NCBI RefSeq assembly: GCF_009857445.1
Contig: NZ_WWCN01000006.1
Coordinates: 62,001-126,000 of the forward strand
Reading direction: 5' to 3'
From: Duganella flavida
Lineage (GTDB): Bacteria > Pseudomonadota > Gammaproteobacteria > Burkholderiales > Burkholderiaceae_D
DNA length: 64,000 bases
Below the pieces are notes generated by a model that ran no database searches, was not told where the DNA came from, and saw nothing but the letters and a program-made list of their open reading frames with translations. A program made the translations under genes and the position numbers. This document shows positions 35,157 to 44,302 of the stretch, in pieces; within the stretch, counting starts at the first letter, position 1; every line of letters starts with the position of its first letter.

Positions 35157-38100
35157 GTGCGCCGTTTTTTATTGCTATGCCTGCTGCTGGCGGTGAGCCT
35201 CGCCAACGCCGCCCCCGCCCCCTCGCTGCGCTTTAAAAAACTCGGCCCGCTGGGGGGCGACGAGCCGTCCATGCTATCGCTGATCCAGGACCGCAAGGGT
35301 TTTGTCTGGGTCGGCACCCACACCAATGGGCTGTACCGCTACAACGGCTACCAGTCGGTCAAGTACATCAACAACCCGTCCGATCCGAGCAGCCTGCCGC
35401 ATGACCGCGTGTCGTCCATCTTCGAGGACAACAAAGGCCGCATCTGGGCCGCCACCCAGAACGGACTGGCGCGCTTCAATCCCGAGACCAATAACTTCAC
35501 CACTTTCAGCACCGACAAGGCGCCCAAGAACCACCGCATCGTCAAGAACATCATCAGCGACGGCAAGGACGGCTTGTGGATCGGCACCTGGGGCGGCTTG
35601 CAGCACTTCGATCCGAACAGCGCCAAGTTCGACGCCATCTACGCCCATGACGATAACAATCCCGACAGCCTGGCCAGCAACGACCTGAACGCATTGGCAC
35701 TGGACGCCAAAGGCGGCCTGTGGATTGGCACCTGGCCGGGCGGCATGGATTACCTGGCGCCGGGCGCAAAAGTGTTCAAGCACCACCAGGTTGATCCTGC
35801 CGCCAAGCCAGACGCCCGCGTCAACATTGTGCGCGCGCTGCAGTTCGACCAGAACGGCGCGCTGTGGATCGGTACCGAGTCCGGCATCATCCGCTGGGAC
35901 GGCAAGGGCGACTGGGACACGCGCAAGGCGATTACTTCGCCGTACAGCCGCATCACCAACTTCGGCATCGACAACAAGGGCGTACTGTGGGCCACCACGC
36001 TGTCGGCCGGCCTGCTGCGCTGGAACGAAGCCAACGCCGAGTTCGAACAGTTCGTGCACGCCGCCGATGACCCGTATAGCCTGCCCGGCGACAACCTGCG
36101 CGCGGTGATGCAAGACCGTGGCGGCATGCTGTGGATTGCCTCCTTCACCGACGGCATCGCCATGGCCAACCTGAGCAGCGAAGGCTTCACGCGCCACGTG
36201 CCGTTCCGCATCGACACCCGCTCAGCGCCGGCCAGCAATGCGCTGCTGAGTCTGGCACGCGCGCCCAACGGCAAGATGTGGCTGGGCGGGAATGTGGGCA
36301 TGAGCTTGTACGATCCGGTCACCAGCACCGTGCTGCGCAGCTACCGCGCCGACGACAAAACGCCGGGCAAGCTGTCGCACTCCATCGTCTACAGCATGTA
36401 CCAGGATGAGGATGGCAAAGGCCCGCTGTGGCTGGGCACCTCGAACGGCCTGAACCGCCTCGACTCGCCCGACAGCCCATTCCAGACCATCCATTTCGGT
36501 AACACCGCCAGCGATTACATCAACGCGATTGCGCCAGGCGCGGGTGGCATGCTGTGGCTGGCCACCGGCAACAGCTTGATCCGCTACGAGATCAAGACCG
36601 ATGCCCGCAAGATTTACTACAACGATCCGCAAGATCCGACCACGCGCGCGGTCAACGGCACCTCGGCAGTGCTGGAAGACCGCCAGGGCCGCGTGTGGGC
36701 CGGCTCGGAATGGAATGGCGGCGGGCTCGACCTCCTTGATACGGCGAGCGGCAAGTTCCGCCACTTCCGCCATTCGAGCAAAGCTACCGGCAGCCTGAGC
36801 GACGACAACATCGTCAGCCTGCATGAGGATGCGCAAGGCCGGATCTGGGTCGGTACGGCCAAGGGGCTGGATTTGGTGGTATTCGGGCCGGACGGTGCGA
36901 TCGGCTTCAAGTCCTATGCTGCAGCGATGCGCGCGGCCAAGATCCTGTCCATCCAGCACGACAGCGACGGCAAGATCTGGAGCTCCACCATTGCCGGCCT
37001 GTACCGGCTTGATCCGGACAGCGGCAAGGTCACGCTGTTCACCGCCTCCGATGGCTTGACGGAAGGCTTCACCGTCAACTCGGCGGCGTTCGGCGCTGAC
37101 GGCACGCTGTACTTCGGCGGCGTGCACGGAATGACGGCGGTAGTGCCGGCCAAGGTGCGCACCAGCTCGGTCGCGCCGCAAGTGGCGATCACCGACATCA
37201 CCGTGTTCAACCACTCGCTGCAAGACGGCCAGCCAAGCGAAAACGTCAAGGCCGAAGGCCCGGTGACGGCGCCGACTGCGCTGACCTTGTCGTCGCAGGC
37301 ATCCGTGTTTGCGCTGGAGTTCGCGGCGCTGCATTACACCGAGCCGTCCGGCAACCGCTACTCGTATCAACTGCAAGGCTTCGACCGTGACTGGGTGGAG
37401 ACCGACGCCACGCACCGCACCGCCAGCTACACCAACCTGAATCCAGGCCAGTACGTATTCCGCGTGAAGGCGGCCAATCACCTCGGCGTATGGAATGAGC
37501 AGCCGGCCACCTTGCACATCACGATCACGCCGCCGTTCTGGCAGCGCTGGTGGTTCCGTTCCGGCCTGGCGGCGCTGGTGATCGGTTCGCTGGTGCTGGC
37601 GTACAAGATCCGCATCAACCGGCTGACCCGCCATCAGGCCGAGCTGGAACACACGGTGGCGGCGCGCACGGCAGAGCTGGAAGAATCCAACCGCAAGCTG
37701 GCCGCGCTCAGCACCACCGACGGCCTGACCGGCGTCAGCAACCGCCGTGGTTTCGACCTGGCGCTGGAAGCCGAATGGCGCCGCGCCGCGCGCACCGGCC
37801 AGACACTGGCCTTGTCGATGCTGGATGTGGACTACTTCAAGAAGTACAACGACCACTACGGCCACCTGGCCGGCGATGCGGTGCTGCGCACGGTGGCCGA
37901 GCTGATCACCACCCATGGCCGCCGCACCAGCGACATCGTGGCGCGCTACGGCGGCGAAGAGTTCGCGCTGCTGGCCGCAGCCACCGATGCGACCGATGCG
38001 TTTGGCGTGGCGGAAGAGATTTGCGCCGAGCTGGCGCGGCGGGCTTTGCCGCATGAACAGTCGCCGTTTGGTATCATGACGATCAGTATCGGTGTAGCAG

Positions 38101-38219
38101 TGATGGTGCCAACAGAGGACACGTCACCGCAAGACCTGGTGCAGCTGGCCGACCGGGCCCTGTACCGCGCCAAGGAAAAAGGGCGGAATATGGCGCTGCT
38201 GGCCATGCCGCCGATGTGA
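35157..38219 (+). CDS. beta-propeller sensor diguanylate cyclase
   Basis: 1020 residues. A signal peptide (1-19) is followed by a large periplasmic two-component-regulator propeller with repeated D-x-x-G-x-L/I-W-x-G/A-T units (for example GKGPLWLGTSNGLNRL). Next come a Y_Y_Y domain (about 700-770), one membrane helix (about 790-810), a short coiled coil and a GGDEF domain. The active-site loop is RYGGEEF, and an RxxD product-inhibition site (RTSD) sits five residues before it. It therefore probably makes c-di-GMP in response to an external ligand, perhaps a polysaccharide as for relatives. The start is GTG at 35157 without a strong SD. A TATAAT at 35121-35126 may be its -10. Confidence 0.92.
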   Translation: MRRFLLLCLLLAVSLANAAPAPSLRFKKLGPLGGDEPSMLSLIQDRKGFVWVGTHTNGLYRYNGYQSVKYINNPSDPSSLPHDRVSSIFEDNKGRIWAATQNGLARFNPETNNFTTFSTDKAPKNHRIVKNIISDGKDGLWIGTWGGLQHFDPNSAKFDAIYAHDDNNPDSLASNDLNALALDAKGGLWIGTWPGGMDYLAPGAKVFKHHQVDPAAKPDARVNIVRALQFDQNGALWIGTESGIIRWDGKGDWDTRKAITSPYSRITNFGIDNKGVLWATTLSAGLLRWNEANAEFEQFVHAADDPYSLPGDNLRAVMQDRGGMLWIASFTDGIAMANLSSEGFTRHVPFRIDTRSAPASNALLSLARAPNGKMWLGGNVGMSLYDPVTSTVLRSYRADDKTPGKLSHSIVYSMYQDEDGKGPLWLGTSNGLNRLDSPDSPFQTIHFGNTASDYINAIAPGAGGMLWLATGNSLIRYEIKTDARKIYYNDPQDPTTRAVNGTSAVLEDRQGRVWAGSEWNGGGLDLLDTASGKFRHFRHSSKATGSLSDDNIVSLHEDAQGRIWVGTAKGLDLVVFGPDGAIGFKSYAAAMRAAKILSIQHDSDGKIWSSTIAGLYRLDPDSGKVTLFTASDGLTEGFTVNSAAFGADGTLYFGGVHGMTAVVPAKVRTSSVAPQVAITDITVFNHSLQDGQPSENVKAEGPVTAPTALTLSSQASVFALEFAALHYTEPSGNRYSYQLQGFDRDWVETDATHRTASYTNLNPGQYVFRVKAANHLGVWNEQPATLHITITPPFWQRWWFRSGLAALVIGSLVLAYKIRINRLTRHQAELEHTVAARTAELEESNRKLAALSTTDGLTGVSNRRGFDLALEAEWRRAARTGQTLALSMLDVDYFKKYNDHYGHLAGDAVLRTVAELITTHGRRTSDIVARYGGEEFALLAAATDATDAFGVAEEICAELARRALPHEQSPFGIMTISIGVAVMVPTEDTSPQDLVQLADRALYRAKEKGRNMALLAMPPM

Positions 38220-38226
38220 GAGTGAA

Positions 38227-38385
38227 ATGAACGACGACAATCCAAAACCGCAACCGCCGGAACCGCCCGGTCCGGGCGATTGCTGCCATAGCGGCTGTAC
38301 TTTTTGCGTAGACGATATGTACCAGGAAGAGCTGGACAAATACCGCGCCGCGCTCGCCGCCTGGCAAACCCGCAACCCGGAATGA
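38227..38385 (+). CDS. small oxidoreductase-like domain protein
   Basis: A 52-residue protein whose Pro-rich N-terminus leads into PGDCCHSGCTFCVDDMYQEEL. This is the Cys pattern of the short 'oxidoreductase-like' family (PF09791 type), found alone or at the N-terminus of larger proteins. The four Cys could bind metal. The function is unknown. It starts seven bases after the diguanylate cyclase stop and is probably co-transcribed. Confidence 0.75.
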   Translation: MNDDNPKPQPPEPPGPGDCCHSGCTFCVDDMYQEELDKYRAALAAWQTRNPE

Positions 38386-38390
38386 TTGTC

Positions 38391-38453
38391 GTCCCAGCGA
38401 ATGCTGGGACCCATAGAACGCTTACTCAGCATGGATTCCCGCTTTCGCGGGAA
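38391..38453. repeat. pair of REP-like hairpins
   Basis: Two stem-loops lie back to back between convergent genes: GTCCCAGC-GAAT-GCTGGGAC (38391-38410) and TTCCCGC-TTTC-GCGGGAA (38436-38453). The second resembles the widespread ATTCCCGC...GCGGGAA repeats of proteobacterial intergenic regions. They may act as a bidirectional transcript end. Confidence 0.6.
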
Positions 38454-38458
38454 CGACG

Positions 38459-40159
38459 CTAAAAGGCTTCCCACTCGTCGCCGCCCACCGTCTCCTTAAC
38501 CGGTTTCTTCACCCCGACGCGCGGGGCCGGCGCTTTCACGCTGGCCACCACTGCTTTCGGCACAGACGGTTTGCGCGCTGCGGCCGGACGTGGCGCCGGT
38601 GCTTGTGCGCTGGCCAGCAGCTTGAACACGCTCACCACCTGGCTTAGCTGCGCCGCCTGATCTTGCATCGATTCGGCCGCTGCCGCCGCCTCTTCCACCA
38701 GCGCCGCATTCTGCTGCGTCACCTGGTCCATCTGCACAATCGCCGTGTTGACTTGCTCGATGCCCTGGCTCTGCTCCACGCTGGCCGAGGTGATCTCGCT
38801 CATGATGTCAGTCACACGGGTAATGCTGGTGACGATTTCGTTCATGGTTTCGCCAGCCTGGTTGACCAGCGCCGAGCCAGTCTCCACCTTCTCCACCGAA
38901 TCGCTGATCAGCTGCTTGATATCCTTGGCCGCCGCCGCCGAACGGTGCGCCAGATTGCGCACCTCGCTGGCCACCACCGCAAAGCCCCTGCCCTGCTCAC
39001 CAGCGCGCGCCGCTTCCACCGCTGCATTCAGCGCCAGGATATTGGTCTGGAACGCAATCCCGTCAATCACGCTGATGATGTCCACAATCTTGCGCGACGA
39101 TTCGTTAATCGAGGCCATGGTGCCCACCACCTGCCCCACCACATCACCGCCCTTGAGCGCGATGCCGGAAGCCGATTGTGCCAGCTGGTTGGCCTGCCGC
39201 GCATTGTCCGCATTCTGCTTGACGGTGCTGGTCAATTCTTCCATCGAGGACGCCGTTTCTTCCAGACTGGACGCCTGCTGCTCGGTGCGCGACGACAAAT
39301 CCTGGTTGCCGCTGGCGATTTCCGACGACGCCGTCGCTATGGTATCCGTGCCATGCCGTACCTGGCTCACCAGGCTTTGCAGGTTGTTGGTCATGTCCTT
39401 GAGCGCCTGCATCAGCTGGCCGGTTTCACAAGCGCTTTTCACATCGATGGAGCGGGTCAAATCGCCGTCCGCCACATTGCGCGCCAGCGATACCGCCTCC
39501 TGCAGCGGCGCCGCCACAATCCGCGCCACCCACATTGCCAGCACCATGCCGATGCCGATGTTCAGCACCAGCAGCACGATAGACGTCATGCGCGCGCTCT
39601 CGAAGGTCCTGGTCGCATCCGCACTGGCTGCATCACCGCCATCGACATTGATCTTGACCAGCTTGTTGACGTTGTCGGTAATCAGGCCCAGGGTCTTGGC
39701 CGAGGTAGTGCTGGCCACATCGCGCGCTTCCACCTTTTTGTTGGCGCGCGACAGGTCGATCATCTTGGCGTGATCGATCATGAAAGTCGCGAGATTCTGG
39801 TCGAACTCGCTGGCGATGGTTTTTTCTTCCGGGCTGGAGATCAACTTTTCGTATTCGCTGCGGTGTTTTTTCAGCGTGACCAACGCATCATCCATGCGCT
39901 TTTCATAGTCGGCCATGGTGCTGACCTGGTCGTTGAGCAGGTGCGCCAGTTCCCAGCGCCGCAGCTCGCCCACGTCGGAGCGCAACTCCATCACCGCGCG
40001 CACACTGGGCATCCAGTCTTCCGCCAGGTCAGTCGAAGCTTGATTGACCCGGTTCATGGAGACAATGTTGCTCACCCCAAGAACCAGCGTCAACAACAAT
40101 ACGGCACCGAATGAAACGATCAATTTTGTGGCTATTTTCAGATCGTAAAACCATTTCAT
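38459..40159 (-). CDS. methyl-accepting chemotaxis protein
   Basis: A 566-residue membrane chemoreceptor. It has TM1 (about 11-32), a ~155-residue periplasmic four-helix-bundle ligand domain, TM2 (about 190-212), a HAMP domain, and a signalling hairpin tip with the canonical VDIISVIDGIAFQTNILALN. The C-terminus ends in EWEAF, similar to the NWETF pentapeptide that tethers CheR and CheB, so it may be a high-abundance receptor able to support its own adaptation. The ligand is unknown. The gene stands alone. Confidence 0.95.
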   Translation of the reverse strand: MKWFYDLKIATKLIVSFGAVLLLTLVLGVSNIVSMNRVNQASTDLAEDWMPSVRAVMELRSDVGELRRWELAHLLNDQVSTMADYEKRMDDALVTLKKHRSEYEKLISSPEEKTIASEFDQNLATFMIDHAKMIDLSRANKKVEARDVASTTSAKTLGLITDNVNKLVKINVDGGDAASADATRTFESARMTSIVLLVLNIGIGMVLAMWVARIVAAPLQEAVSLARNVADGDLTRSIDVKSACETGQLMQALKDMTNNLQSLVSQVRHGTDTIATASSEIASGNQDLSSRTEQQASSLEETASSMEELTSTVKQNADNARQANQLAQSASGIALKGGDVVGQVVGTMASINESSRKIVDIISVIDGIAFQTNILALNAAVEAARAGEQGRGFAVVASEVRNLAHRSAAAAKDIKQLISDSVEKVETGSALVNQAGETMNEIVTSITRVTDIMSEITSASVEQSQGIEQVNTAIVQMDQVTQQNAALVEEAAAAAESMQDQAAQLSQVVSVFKLLASAQAPAPRPAAARKPSVPKAVVASVKAPAPRVGVKKPVKETVGGDEWEAF

Positions 40160-40270
40160 GGCTCATCTCCTGATAGCGGCGGCTGGTCGTCCAGTATGCA
40201 ACTATCAGGAGCGCCATGCTAGCGCCACGCTGTTCCTGTGTTGTTCGAGCAACAGCGGGTGCTAACTCGC

Positions 40271-42517
40271 TTACAGCTTGCCGTTCAACGTGATAAACAC
40301 CTGGCGCGGTGCGCCGGTCAGCAGGGTCTGGGCGGTACCGTTAGGATCGCTGGCCTGGAAGCCGTTGGTGCCGATCGAGCTGATGTACTGCTTGTCGAAC
40401 AGGTTGGTGACGTTGACTTGCAGCGACAGGTCTTTCACGAAGCCCAGGTTCTTCAGCTTGTAGCCAGCCGACAGGTTAGCCAGCCAGAACGATGGCACGC
40501 CGCCGTCGTTCAGGTAGGTGTAGTAGCGCTTGCCGGTGTACTTGCCGCCCACGCGGGCGAACCAGGTGCCGCTTTCATACGACACTTCGGTGTTGAACAG
40601 CTGGCGCGGCGCGTCAACCACGGTCTTGCCGCTGACGGCCACCAGGGTGGTGCCGTCCATGTAGTTCGACTTGTACTTGGAATCGTTGAAGGTGTAGGAG
40701 TTGAACCAGCTGAACTCGCGGTTGAACTTCCACACGGCGATCGCTTCCAAGCCCTTGGTGTCCACTTTACCCACGTTGACCAGGGTCGATGGGCAGCCGA
40801 CGATGCCGGCGCAGGTGGCCACGCTCAGCTGGCGGTCATCGAAGCGGGCGTTGTACACCGCCAGCGAACCTTGCAGGCTGTCGCGCTTGAAGCGGTAGCC
40901 GAGGTCGACGTTGACCGAGGTTTCCGGTTTCAGGTTGGCCACGCCGGCGGTGTAGGCCGCTTGGGTCTGCGAGAACGGACCGGTCACGCCCGGCTGGAAG
41001 GCACGCATGTTTTTCGAGGCCGAGGCAAACACTTCATCATCGCTGCTGACGGCGTAGTTAAAGCCTGCTTGCGGCAGGAAGCTCTTCTTGGCGGTCAGGC
41101 TGCCAGCGGCGCGGGTGCCGACCAGGTTGGTGGCGTTGATGTCCACTTCCAGCGCCTTGAAGCCGGCGTTCAGTTTCAGCTTGCCGTCCATCAGCGCCAG
41201 CGTGTCTTGCAGGTAGTACTGCGAGGTGGTGGTGATGAAGTTCTGCTTCCAGTCGGTGGCAAACGGCTTGGACAGGTAGTACATGGTGTCGGCCGGGCCG
41301 GTCACCGCGTAGTAATTGCGGCTGGCGGTGTGGTTGTTACGCTCGCCCCACAGGCCGGCGTTGATGGTGTGGTCGCCCAGCTCCCACGTCACGTCGCTGG
41401 TGACACCGTCGCGGCCGATGCTGTACTCGGTGGTGCGCAGCGAGATCGGGTTGTTGGCGTCGGTCTTGACGTATGGGGTGTACCAGTGGCCCTGGCCCTT
41501 GTTGTCGTGGTGGTAGATGGTGGTTTTCAGGTCGATGTTGCTGGCCAGGTGCAGGTCCAGCGTCAGGCCGCCCAGGGTGTCCTTGCGCAGGCCGCCGGCC
41601 GAGTAGTAAGCGTCGTCCAGGCTGTTGACGCCGCCGGTGAAGATGCCCTTGGCGGCGTTGACGGCGCGGTTCCAGTCCGGTGCGTAGTTGTCCCAGTTGT
41701 AGCCGAGGCGGTTGACCATTTCCAGCGATACGTCCTGGTAGTCGACTTCGCGGCGGTCGGAGTAGTTGACGAAACCGGTCAGGCTGTTGTCGCCGAAGTT
41801 GAATACGAAGCGCGAGTTCAGCTGGTCCTGGTTCTGGTCGCCTTCGCCCTTGGTTTTCTCGGTGCGCTGGCGGGTGCCGCTGATGTAGGCCTTGAACACG
41901 CCGTTGATCAGGCCGCTGTCGACGCGGGCAAAGGTGCGCGAAGTCGAATCGCTGCCGAAGGTTTGCGCGAAGGTCAGCGCGCGCTCGTCGCTCGGCGCCA
42001 GCGTGAAGAATTGCACCGTGCCGCCGAGGTTGCTCGACGAGGCCGTACCCAGTGCACCGGCGCCCTGCGACACCGACACGCTGCCGATGTTTTCCGAGGA
42101 AATCGCGCGGCTGATGTGCAGGCCGTTGTTGTTACCGTAGGTCATATCGCCGAGCGGAATGCCGTCCAGCGTGAAGCCCAGCTGGTTCTGGTTGAAACCA
42201 CGGATGCTGAAGCGGGTCGACCATTCGTAGGCACCGAACGGGTCGGCCGACTGGAAGTTCACGCCTGGCAGCTTTTCCAGCAATTTCAGCGGGCTGGTGC
42301 CCGGCAAGGCTTCGGCCAGGTCGGTCTTGTTGATGTTTTGCACCTGGCGCGACTGGCCGCGTCCGGTGATTTCGATCGATTGCACAGGGCCAGCCATGGC
42401 GCCCATGGCGGCGCTGTCATCTGCTGCGGCATCGGCCGGGTCGGCCGCGTAAGCGTGGCAGGCCAGTGCTTGCAGGATCAGCAGGCACAAAGGTTTGAGA
42501 AGTGGACGCTGTGGCAT
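40271..42517 (-). CDS. TonB-dependent outer membrane receptor
   Basis: About 748 residues with a signal peptide ending near HAYA. A plug domain contains SIRGFNQNQLGFTLDGIPLG, and a 22-stranded barrel follows with many Y/F/W-rich strands. No STN signalling domain is present. The start at 42517 is chosen because the upstream extension (to 42622) lacks signal-peptide character and AAGAAAG lies before this ATG. The substrate is not evident. The divergent Nramp-like gene shares its 194-bp upstream region, which may hint at joint regulation, but I see no convincing Fur box. Confidence 0.92.
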   Translation of the reverse strand: MPQRPLLKPLCLLILQALACHAYAADPADAAADDSAAMGAMAGPVQSIEITGRGQSRQVQNINKTDLAEALPGTSPLKLLEKLPGVNFQSADPFGAYEWSTRFSIRGFNQNQLGFTLDGIPLGDMTYGNNNGLHISRAISSENIGSVSVSQGAGALGTASSSNLGGTVQFFTLAPSDERALTFAQTFGSDSTSRTFARVDSGLINGVFKAYISGTRQRTEKTKGEGDQNQDQLNSRFVFNFGDNSLTGFVNYSDRREVDYQDVSLEMVNRLGYNWDNYAPDWNRAVNAAKGIFTGGVNSLDDAYYSAGGLRKDTLGGLTLDLHLASNIDLKTTIYHHDNKGQGHWYTPYVKTDANNPISLRTTEYSIGRDGVTSDVTWELGDHTINAGLWGERNNHTASRNYYAVTGPADTMYYLSKPFATDWKQNFITTTSQYYLQDTLALMDGKLKLNAGFKALEVDINATNLVGTRAAGSLTAKKSFLPQAGFNYAVSSDDEVFASASKNMRAFQPGVTGPFSQTQAAYTAGVANLKPETSVNVDLGYRFKRDSLQGSLAVYNARFDDRQLSVATCAGIVGCPSTLVNVGKVDTKGLEAIAVWKFNREFSWFNSYTFNDSKYKSNYMDGTTLVAVSGKTVVDAPRQLFNTEVSYESGTWFARVGGKYTGKRYYTYLNDGGVPSFWLANLSAGYKLKNLGFVKDLSLQVNVTNLFDKQYISSIGTNGFQASDPNGTAQTLLTGAPRQVFITLNGKL

Positions 42518-42711
42518 GGTTGTTGTTCTTTCTTGCGAGGTTGTAGTTGGAAACAAAACTGGCAAGATTGTAGAAACAGCATGTGACCATGCCATGACGC
42601 CTGCGTGACATCTTGATGACACAGCAACACTTCTGAAACAAGTATGTGTACGCCGCCGAACAGTGGCGCGCGTGGGGACGCCCTACTATGAGACTCAAAA
42701 CAGGAGACCTC

Positions 42712-43959
42712 ATGAACAGCTGGCTCAGCAAGCTTGGTCCCGGCCTGATCACCGGCGCGGCGGACGACGATCCCAGCGGCATCGCCACCTATGCGCAGGC
42801 TGGCGCGCTATTTGGCTACGGCATGCTGTGGACGCTGCTGCTGACCTATCCGCTGATGGTCGGCATCCAGGCCATCAGCGCTCACATCGGCCGCGTCAGC
42901 GGACACGGGCTGGCGACCAATATCCGCCGCCACTTCCCGCCATGGCTGCTGTACGCGATTGTTATTCTGCTGCTGGCGGCGAACACCATCAATATCGCTG
43001 CCGACATTGCCGCCATGGGCCAGGCCGCCAGTCTGGTGATGGGCGGCGGCGCGCACTGGTATGCGGCGGCAGCCGGCGTGCTGTCGGCACTGGTGCAAGT
43101 GTGGCTGCCTTACCGCAGCTATGTGCGCGTGCTGAAATGGCTGACGCTGGCCCTGCTGGCCTACGTGGTCACGGCGCTGACGCTGCGGCTGCCGTGGCTG
43201 CACATCCTGCATGAGGCGCTGCTGCCGTCCTTGTCGTGGCAGCCCGAATACATTACCACCGTGGTGGCGATTTTCGGCACCACGATCAGCCCCTATCTGT
43301 TTTTCTGGCAGGCCTCGCAGGAAGTGGAAGAGCTGCGCGCCGATGAGGCGGCCCAGCCGCTCAAGCGGGCATACGCGCAGGCCGCCGTCCAGCTGCGGCG
43401 CATCCGCATCGACACCATGACCGGCATGGGATTTTCCAACCTGGTGGCAATGTTCATCATGCTGACCACCGCTGCCACGTTGGGCGCACACGGCGCGGTG
43501 CAGATCGGCTCGTCCGCGCAGGCGGCCGAGGCGCTGCGTCCGGTTGCGGGCAACTATGCATTCGTGCTGTTCAGCGCAGGCATTATCGGCACCGGGCTGC
43601 TGGCGGTGCCCGTGCTGGCTGGCTCGGCGGCGTATGCCATCGCCGGCGCCATGCGCTGGAAGAACAGCCTGGAGTTGCAGCTGGCCAGCGCCTGGAAGTT
43701 TTATGCCATCATCATCGCCTCCACCTTGGTGGGCACGGCACTGTGCTTCACCCAGATCGACCCGATGCGCGCGCTGTTCTGGAGCGCGGTGCTGAACGGC
43801 GTGATCGCGGTGCCGGTGATGGTGGTAGTGATGCTGCTGGCGGTGCGGCCGGCTGTGATGGGCAAGCTGGTGATTCCGCGCAGCCTGCGCGTGCTGGGCT
43901 GGCTGTGCACCGTGGTGATGGCGCTGGCAGTAGTGGCGATGTTTGCCACGCTGGGGTAA
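42712..43959 (+). CDS. Nramp-like transporter with atypical binding motifs
   Basis: A 415-residue membrane protein with 11 hydrophobic segments and Nramp family fold. The TM1 motif is DDDPSGIATY where classical Nramp proteins have DPGN. The TM6 position reads TTISPYLFFWQ rather than the usual MPH-containing helix. The metal-coordinating Asn and Met are therefore missing, so the substrate may not be manganese or iron. The start is the ATG at 42712, with GGAG five bases upstream. It is divergent from a TonB receptor. Confidence 0.85.
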   Translation: MNSWLSKLGPGLITGAADDDPSGIATYAQAGALFGYGMLWTLLLTYPLMVGIQAISAHIGRVSGHGLATNIRRHFPPWLLYAIVILLLAANTINIAADIAAMGQAASLVMGGGAHWYAAAAGVLSALVQVWLPYRSYVRVLKWLTLALLAYVVTALTLRLPWLHILHEALLPSLSWQPEYITTVVAIFGTTISPYLFFWQASQEVEELRADEAAQPLKRAYAQAAVQLRRIRIDTMTGMGFSNLVAMFIMLTTAATLGAHGAVQIGSSAQAAEALRPVAGNYAFVLFSAGIIGTGLLAVPVLAGSAAYAIAGAMRWKNSLELQLASAWKFYAIIIASTLVGTALCFTQIDPMRALFWSAVLNGVIAVPVMVVVMLLAVRPAVMGKLVIPRSLRVLGWLCTVVMALAVVAMFATLG

Positions 43960-43984
43960 GCTGGCGCTTTCAACTGGAGGCCTG

Positions 43985-44302
43985 ATGCCGCGACTGATTG
44001 CACTGCTGCTTGCCGCCGCGCTGGCCTTGCCCGCGCTGGCCATCGATCGTCCCTTCCCGGCCAACGTCTTGCGCGGCAAGTTCACGCCCGGCTATTTTCC
44101 TGACATCACGCTGAATGGCAAAGCGCGCCAATTATCGCCATCGGCGCGCATCTTCAATGAAGACAACCGCATCGAAATGCCGGCCGCCGTGCGCGGCACC
44201 GACCTGGTGGTGAATTACACGGTGGACAGCATGGGCTACATCGACCGCATCTGGATCCTGACGGCGGACGAGGTGGCGCAAAAAGTTCCGTCGGCTAAAT
44301 AG
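43985..44302 (+). CDS. small periplasmic protein of unknown function
   Basis: 105 residues with a clear signal peptide (cut after ALA, about residue 20). The mature part begins IDRPFPANVLRGKFTPGYFPDI and is mostly beta strand. It starts after GGAGG, 25 bp downstream of the Nramp-like gene, and probably shares its transcript. I do not recognise a family by name. Its end overlaps the convergent EAL gene by eight bases. Confidence 0.75.
   Translation: MPRLIALLLAAALALPALAIDRPFPANVLRGKFTPGYFPDITLNGKARQLSPSARIFNEDNRIEMPAAVRGTDLVVNYTVDSMGYIDRIWILTADEVAQKVPSAK

Noticed and set aside
42518..42711. Possible Fur box between the TonB receptor and the Nramp-like gene
   Set aside because: I could not find a convincing 19-bp GATAAT-type inverted repeat, so no regulatory site is listed.
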